DNA of 64,000 nt from Aliamphritea hakodatensis (GTDB taxonomy: Bacteria; Pseudomonadota; Gammaproteobacteria; Pseudomonadales; Balneatricaceae): the NCBI RefSeq assembly GCF_024347195.1, contig NZ_AP025281.1:2170001-2234000 (forward strand). The letters are read 5' to 3'. The notes beneath the pieces were generated by a model. That model did no database searches, was not told the DNA's origin, and saw only the letters and a list, made by a program, of their open reading frames with translations. Every line of letters begins with the position of its first letter. Position 1 is the first letter of the stretch. Shown piece by piece: positions 59,324 to 64,000 of the stretch. Both the position numbers and the translations under genes were made by a program.

Positions 59324-59732
59324 GCTGTCCCCGTTTTTATTATTGGATTACATATGTTCAGCAGGCCTGAACCTGCTGATTCACCTTGCTGTTTGCGGGC
59401 CACTGACAACAGTTTCCAACGGGCAAGGTGTAAAGAAGTTCTGTTATTTAAATTAGAGATTTTGCAAAAAAGCGTCCAACGACATTATTTGCCTAGAAAC
59501 CATAACCTGGCGTTATTGTTCATAGCCTGGCGAACGAAATGCGTCACTTAAGTAATTAAAGACTTAGGTTTGCGACAATATTTTGGTTTACGTAAGTAGA
59601 CAGGAGGGAGGGTATCGGCAGGACGGATACAGGATTTCACGCCATTATCGGCGGTCTGTACAGCTCAGCTGACAGAGGAAAAGGGAAGGGCAGCCGACCG
59701 TAAACTGACTGCCCGGGAAGGTTTGGTCAGGG
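59324..59732. other. 409-bp intergenic control region upstream of the betaine transporter
   Basis: No supported gene. It contains the direct repeats at 59501-59532, AT-rich sequence at 59440-59480 that could be the promoter, and near 59682-59715 an inverted repeat (GGGCAG/CTGCCC) close to the stop of the EamA gene, which may be a weak terminator. Confidence 0.5.
59501..59532. promoter_or_regulatory. Direct repeat pair CATAACCTGGCG / CATAGCCTGGCG
   Basis: Two 12-mers differing at one base start 20 bp apart (two helical turns), about 180-210 bp upstream of the ATPase start codon. Tandem same-face half-sites are typical for AraC-family activators; the GbdR-like regulator at 53624-54616 is a candidate binder. 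Confidence 0.5.
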
Positions 59733-60632
59733 TTACTTACGTGCCAGCGTAATGGCAGCCGCCAGCACCAGCATACCGCCCAGCAGGGTATCGGTCGGCA
59801 GGGATTCGCCGATCATCAGCACTGCAATGCTGATCGCGACCACCGGTTCCAGCGTGGAGATGGTGGCGGCATTGGCAGCCCCTGTTTTGGGGGAGCCGCT
59901 GATAAAGCAGATTGCCGGTAACAGGGTGGCAAATGCCGCGAGGCTGACAGTCGCCAGCCAACTGGCAGTGCCGGAGGGCAGGCTGACGGGAATTCCAGTG
60001 CTCAGCAACGTGCTGCCAAGTATGGCAACGCTGAAGATCAGCGCTCCGCCCAGCATGATCACACAGCTGTCCGCCAGCGGTTGTTTACTGACCGCATTAT
60101 GGCTGCCGTAAATAATCGAAGCGCCATAACTGAGGGCGGCGAACAGTGCCCAGCCAATGCCGCTGAGATCCCCCTGCAGGTCTGAACCGGCCGCCAGAAC
60201 CACACCACCCAGCCCCATGACCATGCTTAACAGCCGGGATGTGCGCGGCGGATCTTTGAGAATCACCATGGCATACAGGGTGATAAAGGCCGGGAACGAA
60301 AACATCACAATCACTGCCAGGCTCACAGAGGTGCTCTGGCTGGCGGTGTAATACCCCAGTGCAGCACAACCATAGCCGATACCGATAATCAGGTACTGGC
60401 GAAATGCCTTACCTCTGGGCAGGGCGATGTTGCGCCAGCGCAGCCAGATCAGCAGCAGAGTGAAGGCAATGATGTAACGGCACAGCAGTAATCCCAGCGG
60501 AGTGGCGCCATCCCCGTAGGCCTGAAAGGCGAATAAAGGCTGCAGGCCGTAGCTGACTGCTGCGACAATCACCAGCAGGTAGCCCCGCAGATATTCGCCG
60601 GGGCTGAGCGGTGTGGGAAGTGTTGTTTGCAT
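59733..60632 (-). CDS. EamA/DMT-superfamily transporter
   Basis: A 299-residue protein with ten hydrophobic helices in two EamA repeats (GYLLVIVAAVSYGLQPLFAF... and IGWALFAALSYGASIIYG...). Members export or import small metabolites, often amino acids or their derivatives. It follows the Rieske oxygenase gene on the same strand after 137 bp, so it may move the substrate or a demethylated product. The substrate cannot be predicted from sequence. Confidence 0.9.
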   Translation of the reverse strand: MQTTLPTPLSPGEYLRGYLLVIVAAVSYGLQPLFAFQAYGDGATPLGLLLCRYIIAFTLLLIWLRWRNIALPRGKAFRQYLIIGIGYGCAALGYYTASQSTSVSLAVIVMFSFPAFITLYAMVILKDPPRTSRLLSMVMGLGGVVLAAGSDLQGDLSGIGWALFAALSYGASIIYGSHNAVSKQPLADSCVIMLGGALIFSVAILGSTLLSTGIPVSLPSGTASWLATVSLAAFATLLPAICFISGSPKTGAANAATISTLEPVVAISIAVLMIGESLPTDTLLGGMLVLAAAITLARK

Positions 60633-60769
60633 TGTACATCCGTTGTCTGTGGGTCTGAAAAAGCCCTGCCGGTGCCGGTCAGAACCGGCAGGGAAGACGG
60701 ACTAAACTCTGTCTGATCAGGCCCCGAACGTTTTTCGGGGTGACCAGCTACCATAAAGCGCGTAGCGGT

Positions 60770-61999
60770 TTACTTGCTCAGCCGGGTTTCCATTGTCTGG
60801 CAGTACCAGTCGACGAACTGACATACACCGTTTTCAGCGATTTCGGAAAACGGACCCGGGGTGTAGGAAGGTGAGCCGGTACCGCGGAAGGTTTCTTCTA
60901 CCAGTTCCCGGTCCTGATCATTGGTGGCCAGCCACACTTTTGTCAGGGCATCCAGGTCGTAGTCGACGCCTTCCTGCGCATCTTTGTGCACCAGCCATTT
61001 AGTGGTGACCAGCGTCTGGTCATGGCCCAGTGGCAGAATCCGGAAGCTCAGGGCATGATCCCCCAAAAAGTGATTCCAGGTGGAGGGATAGTTGAAGTAC
61101 AGCAGGGCACCGATATCTTCCAGGTGCTTGCCTTCGGCATCTGGCGTATCCAGCCGGCCATTCACGGCGGGTTTGCCGTTCATGGTGTAGCTGACGGCAC
61201 CGGCGGCCAGCGGGATGCGGGTCATACGGTACTGGCCATTTTTCGGGTCCATAACCAGCCGGCTTGGGAAACCGGCCGCTTCGCAGCTGTCCCAGTGGGC
61301 GGTCAGTTCAGGGTCATCGTTACCGCCTACGCCGGCTACGGAGAGGTTCTCAACGAAGGAATTCAGCAGTTCCGGGTGATTGGCATCGCAGTGATAGCAC
61401 TCCCGGTTGTTTTCGAATACCAGTTTCCAGTTGCCTTTTTCAATGATGTTGGATTCGAAGGCCACTTTGCAGTCATCCAGATTATGGGGTGCAATAAACG
61501 GCGTGACATCGGCTCGGAAGGCTTCGAAATCCGGCGGGGTCTCAGCAACACACAGATAGATAAAGCTGTTCACCACTTCACAGTGAACCGGCAGGAGGTT
61601 GTGGTCGGCGTTGCTGAAATCCGGGCCCATGTTACCGGCGAACAGCAGTTTGCCGTCCAGCCCGAAGGTCCATTTATGGTATGGGCAGACCAGTTTGGCA
61701 GATTTGCCTTTGGCGGCAGAGCACAGCCGTGAACCCCGGTGGCGGCAGGCGTTATGAAAGGCATTAATTTCACCCTTGTCACCCCGGACGATGACCACCG
61801 GATAGTCGCCGATCTGCAGGGTCAGGTAGTCACCGGCTTTGGGTATTTCGAAGCTGTGGCCGGCAAAAATCCAGTGGCTGTGCCAGATCTGTTCCAGATC
61901 CTGCCGGTAGACATCCTGGCTATGATAAAGGGCGCTGCTCAGTGCATAGCGGGGCGGACGCTGGCGGATTAGCTCAAGGGTTTTGGCCTGATCAGACAT
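60770..61999 (-). CDS. Rieske non-haem iron oxygenase, glycine betaine monooxygenase-like (GbcA-like)
   Basis: A 409-residue ring-hydroxylating-type oxygenase alpha subunit. The Rieske centre is CRHRGSRLC...CPYHKWTF (C-x-H-x17-C-x2-H). The catalytic iron site is in NNRECYHCDANHPELL with the His pair and bridging acid typical of the family. Its overall sequence, in particular TLQIGDYPVVIVRG and LLFAGNMGPDF, resembles GbcA/Stc2 betaine demethylases more than aromatic dioxygenases. The likely reaction is oxidative N-demethylation of glycine betaine or proline betaine with release of formaldehyde. No reductase subunit gene is adjacent. AGGAGTCATCCT precedes the ATG. Confidence 0.85.
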   Translation of the reverse strand: MSDQAKTLELIRQRPPRYALSSALYHSQDVYRQDLEQIWHSHWIFAGHSFEIPKAGDYLTLQIGDYPVVIVRGDKGEINAFHNACRHRGSRLCSAAKGKSAKLVCPYHKWTFGLDGKLLFAGNMGPDFSNADHNLLPVHCEVVNSFIYLCVAETPPDFEAFRADVTPFIAPHNLDDCKVAFESNIIEKGNWKLVFENNRECYHCDANHPELLNSFVENLSVAGVGGNDDPELTAHWDSCEAAGFPSRLVMDPKNGQYRMTRIPLAAGAVSYTMNGKPAVNGRLDTPDAEGKHLEDIGALLYFNYPSTWNHFLGDHALSFRILPLGHDQTLVTTKWLVHKDAQEGVDYDLDALTKVWLATNDQDRELVEETFRGTGSPSYTPGPFSEIAENGVCQFVDWYCQTMETRLSK

Positions 62000-62305
62000 A
62001 GGATGACTCCTGTAAACACACGTTTATTGTTGTTAGAAATACAGTTGCGACACACCCGGATAAAAAACATGGCTATTGTTTTTCAGACCATCTATCGTTT
62101 TTAATGCAGCAGGTACCGGCAGCGCTTAAAACCGGAAACCGAATACTCAAACTCCGCTGAAATGGCCAGTACAGAAGGGTTTGCGAGGATTCAGCACGGC
62201 ACAGGCAGTACCGCTGCGAACAGGGTGTGATAGCGGGGCCAGTGTATTTTTGGCCCGAAAATCGGTAAAGCGACTTTTTATTTAGAGAATTGAATACCTG
62301 ACGTT
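62000..62305. other. 306-bp divergent region between the Rieske oxygenase and the LysR gene
   Basis: No gene supported. An inverted repeat GGGCCA-N9-TGGCCC at 62236-62256 lies about 50 bp before the LysR start, and AT-rich sequence (62090-62105) lies toward the oxygenase. LysR proteins usually bind such divergent gaps, but no clear T-N11-A box could be singled out. Confidence 0.4.
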
Positions 62306-63304
62306 ATGGTTAAACACGTAGAACCGGATCAGATACTGGTCAAGATGCCCTCGTTACGGGCGGTTAAGTCGTTTGTGGCGGCGGCAAAGTATCAGAATTT
62401 CACCCGTGCGGCAGAAGCTTTGTGCGTGACACAGGCGGCCATCAGCCGGCAAATCCGTGAGCTGGAGGCGGCCTTAGGCGTCACGCTGTTCAAGCGTTCC
62501 GGCCGGGCGGTTGAGCTGACGGAAGCCGGCAGTATTTTTTACGATGCGGCCTATCTTTCATTTGTGAATATCGCCCAGGCGGCCCAGCGGATTCAGAATA
62601 CCGGTAAGCGGCGGCAGGCGCTGACCATCTGCTGTACTCCGGCGTTTTCAACTTTTTGGCTGTCATACCGGCTGCCGGAGTTTATTGCGCTGCATCCGGA
62701 AATTGATGTGAACATGGTGACCACCAATAACTTCCTGCAGATGGAGCCGGGGGTGCGGCCGGATATCTTCATTAACAAGGCCAGTGATCCGCGGGAAGGT
62801 TATCATTCGGTGCCGTTGTTTTATGATCTGATTTATCCGGTGTGTTCGCCCCGGTATCTGGAAGACAATCCCGATATCGTCACGCTGGAAGGCCTGCAGC
62901 AGGCGGTGTTACTGAACCTCAGCCCCTTTGGCCGTTCCCAGGTGGCAGAGCATGTGGACTGGGGCGTGTGGTTTGCCTTTCATGATATGGAGCTGGATCA
63001 GAGCGATGACAGCCAGTTGCGCATTTTCAATGCTAACGATTTTAATATGCTGGCGCAGATGGCGCTGAACCATCAGGGGGTCTGTCTGGGCTGGAACCAG
63101 TTGGTTGAGCACATGCTGGCGGAAGGCCGGCTGGTCCGGGTAGGGGATCACAAGGCGGTATTTAAAGAAAAACTCCATTATCTGACCTACACCGAAGACA
63201 AAAGCACTACCCCGGCCTTCAAAGCCTTTATGGACTGGTTTATGGATTGCATTCGCCATGAACCAACGTATATCGGCAAGGCAGATGACGTCGCTGAATC
63301 CTAG
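62306..63304 (+). CDS. LysR-family transcriptional regulator (GcvA-like)
   Basis: A 332-residue regulator. The N-terminal winged helix has SLRAVKSFVAAAKYQNFTRAAEALCVTQAAISRQI (in parts) and LGVTLFKRSGRAVELTEAG. The C-terminal periplasmic-binding-like effector domain runs from about residue 105 to 310. Its position, divergent from the Rieske oxygenase gene, suggests control of betaine demethylation, of the DapA-family gene downstream, or both. A terminator follows the stop codon. Confidence 0.92.
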   Translation: MVKHVEPDQILVKMPSLRAVKSFVAAAKYQNFTRAAEALCVTQAAISRQIRELEAALGVTLFKRSGRAVELTEAGSIFYDAAYLSFVNIAQAAQRIQNTGKRRQALTICCTPAFSTFWLSYRLPEFIALHPEIDVNMVTTNNFLQMEPGVRPDIFINKASDPREGYHSVPLFYDLIYPVCSPRYLEDNPDIVTLEGLQQAVLLNLSPFGRSQVAEHVDWGVWFAFHDMELDQSDDSQLRIFNANDFNMLAQMALNHQGVCLGWNQLVEHMLAEGRLVRVGDHKAVFKEKLHYLTYTEDKSTTPAFKAFMDWFMDCIRHEPTYIGKADDVAES

Positions 63305-63323
63305 CCGTGTCTGTTATCCGGAT

Positions 63324-63359
63324 AACGCCATTCTGTCTCCGCAGGATGGCGTTTTTTTA
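63324..63359 (+). terminator. Rho-independent terminator of the LysR gene
   Basis: AACGCCAT and ATGGCGTT form an 8-bp stem with a 13-base loop, followed by seven T residues on the plus strand. It begins about 20 bp after the LysR stop codon. Confidence 0.9.
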
Positions 63360-63557
63360 TGCCTGTTGGCAGGTGCTGCCGGTCGGTTAATCATTACCTG
63401 AGTGATGCTTTTCGGGTTTTTGCCGGTCTTTGATAACTTGTGGTTATGCTTTTTGCGACAAAAAGGTTGATTGTGGGAGTTGCTGTCTCCTCGTTAAGAT
63501 TTTCAGTATGTGGCTGTCAGTGCAATGCCTCTGACAGCAGGAACAATAAGAATCTTA

Positions 63558-64000
63558 ATGGGTAACACAACTATGCATTTTGAGGGGATTTACACGCCAG
63601 TCATTACCCCGTTCGGCGAAGATCACAGCATCGACTATGATGCCTTTGCCGCACAGGTACAGTATCTGGTGGATTCCGGCGTTCAGGGGCTGATGGTGGG
63701 CGGTACCACCGGCGAATATTACGTGGAAAGCCATGAAGAACGGGTGAAGCTGCTGGAGATCTCTAAGCAGATTGCCGCTGATAAGGCCATCGTCATCTTC
63801 GGCACCGGTTCTGTAAACCCGGATCACTCCATTAAGCTGGCGGAAGACGGTGCCAAACACGGCGCGGATGTCATCCTGCTGGCGACGCCGCCGTACTCTC
63901 TGCCGACCCAGCGTGAGCTGGCCCTGCATGCCCTGACCATCGACCGGGCAGCGAACCTGCCAATCATGCTGTACAACTACCCGGACCGTATGGGCGTGAA
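63558..64000 (+). CDS. Dihydrodipicolinate synthase/N-acetylneuraminate lyase family protein (3' truncated by window edge)
   Basis: The first 147 residues of a class I aldolase of the DapA family are visible. GIYTPVITPFGEDHSIDYDAF is the N-terminal strand, GLMVGGTTGEYYVESHEER (in parts) is the pyruvate carboxylate-binding GTTGE motif, and MLYNYPDRMGV includes the Tyr of the active site. The Schiff-base Lys lies beyond the window. The GTTGEYY variant and the location beside betaine genes suggest a catabolic member, not lysine-pathway DapA. Start 63558 or 63573 (MHFEGIYTP); neither ribosome site is strong. Confidence 0.88.
   Translation, partial: MGNTTMHFEGIYTPVITPFGEDHSIDYDAFAAQVQYLVDSGVQGLMVGGTTGEYYVESHEERVKLLEISKQIAADKAIVIFGTGSVNPDHSIKLAEDGAKHGADVILLATPPYSLPTQRELALHALTIDRAANLPIMLYNYPDRMGV

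Noticed and set aside
63555..63929. 124-codon minus-strand frame over the DapA-family gene
   Set aside because: The plus strand encodes the GTTGE-type aldolase in this stretch; the minus frame has no recognisable content.

Overview
The window reads as chromosome of a free-living gammaproteobacterium. The gene content (glycine-betaine uptake and demethylation, CPA1 antiporter, sigma-54 controlled exopolysaccharide, many c-di-GMP proteins) suggests a marine, Oceanospirillales-like organism; this is inference from content, and I cannot name a genus. Most of the sequence is GC-balanced and densely coding. The exception is an AT-rich patch at about 49.9-52.5 kb. No rRNA, tRNA, CRISPR array or intact insertion sequence was seen.

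Layout. 0-7.2 kb: the tail of a DNA/RNA non-specific endonuclease, an aldo/keto reductase with a divergent AraC-type regulator, and a molybdenum hydroxylase cassette (2Fe-2S subunit, Tat-exported Mo subunit, XdhC-like and MocA-like maturation proteins). 7.3-14.8 kb: regulators, namely a receiver-HPt protein, a membrane GGDEF-EAL protein, a sigma-54 activator (SypG/LuxO-like), and a kinase-receiver-PP2C protein (SypE-like). 14.8-37 kb: a large exopolysaccharide locus, nearly all on the minus strand, whose gene set resembles the Vibrio fischeri syp locus. It holds a STAS protein, lipoproteins, a six-repeat SLBB export protein, a CpsD-like protein with a broken P-loop, a phosphoglycosyl transferase, several glycosyltransferases, a Wzz-like protein, an acyltransferase, GlmS, Wzy, Wzx, an exosortase-like protein and a DUF4114 protein, followed by a divergent NAD-dependent epimerase. 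37-43.2 kb: a receiver-GGDEF-EAL protein, a receiver protein with a degenerate HD-GYP domain, a PhnD-type binding protein and a sensor histidine kinase. 43.4-49.9 kb: assorted metabolic genes including manC, an MBL-fold hydrolase and a sodium/proton antiporter. 49.9-52.5 kb: the AT-rich island, with a wrecked type I secretion ATPase and three orphan small proteins. 52.5-64 kb: an osmolyte-related region with a 2OG-Fe(II) oxygenase, a GATase1-AraC regulator, an MmgE/PrpD protein, a betaine ABC transporter, a DMT exporter, a GbcA-like Rieske oxygenase, a LysR regulator and the start of a DapA-family gene.

The most striking result is a regulatory and sorting system inside the exopolysaccharide locus. 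Each major intergenic gap from 18.6 to 35.9 kb carries a -24/-12 (sigma-54) promoter and one or two copies of a 15-bp palindrome-like element close to TTCGCATTTTGCGAA. The presumptive activator is the SypG/LuxO-like protein at 11584-13077. One of these promoters, with two element copies, drives a monocistronic DUF4114 protein that ends in a tripartite C-terminal sorting-like tail. It lies directly downstream of an exosortase-like integral membrane protein that keeps the Cys/Arg/His triad. I read this as an exopolysaccharide locus with a dedicated exosortase-substrate pair, a sorting motif unlike canonical PEP-CTERM, and SypE/SypA-type partner switching.
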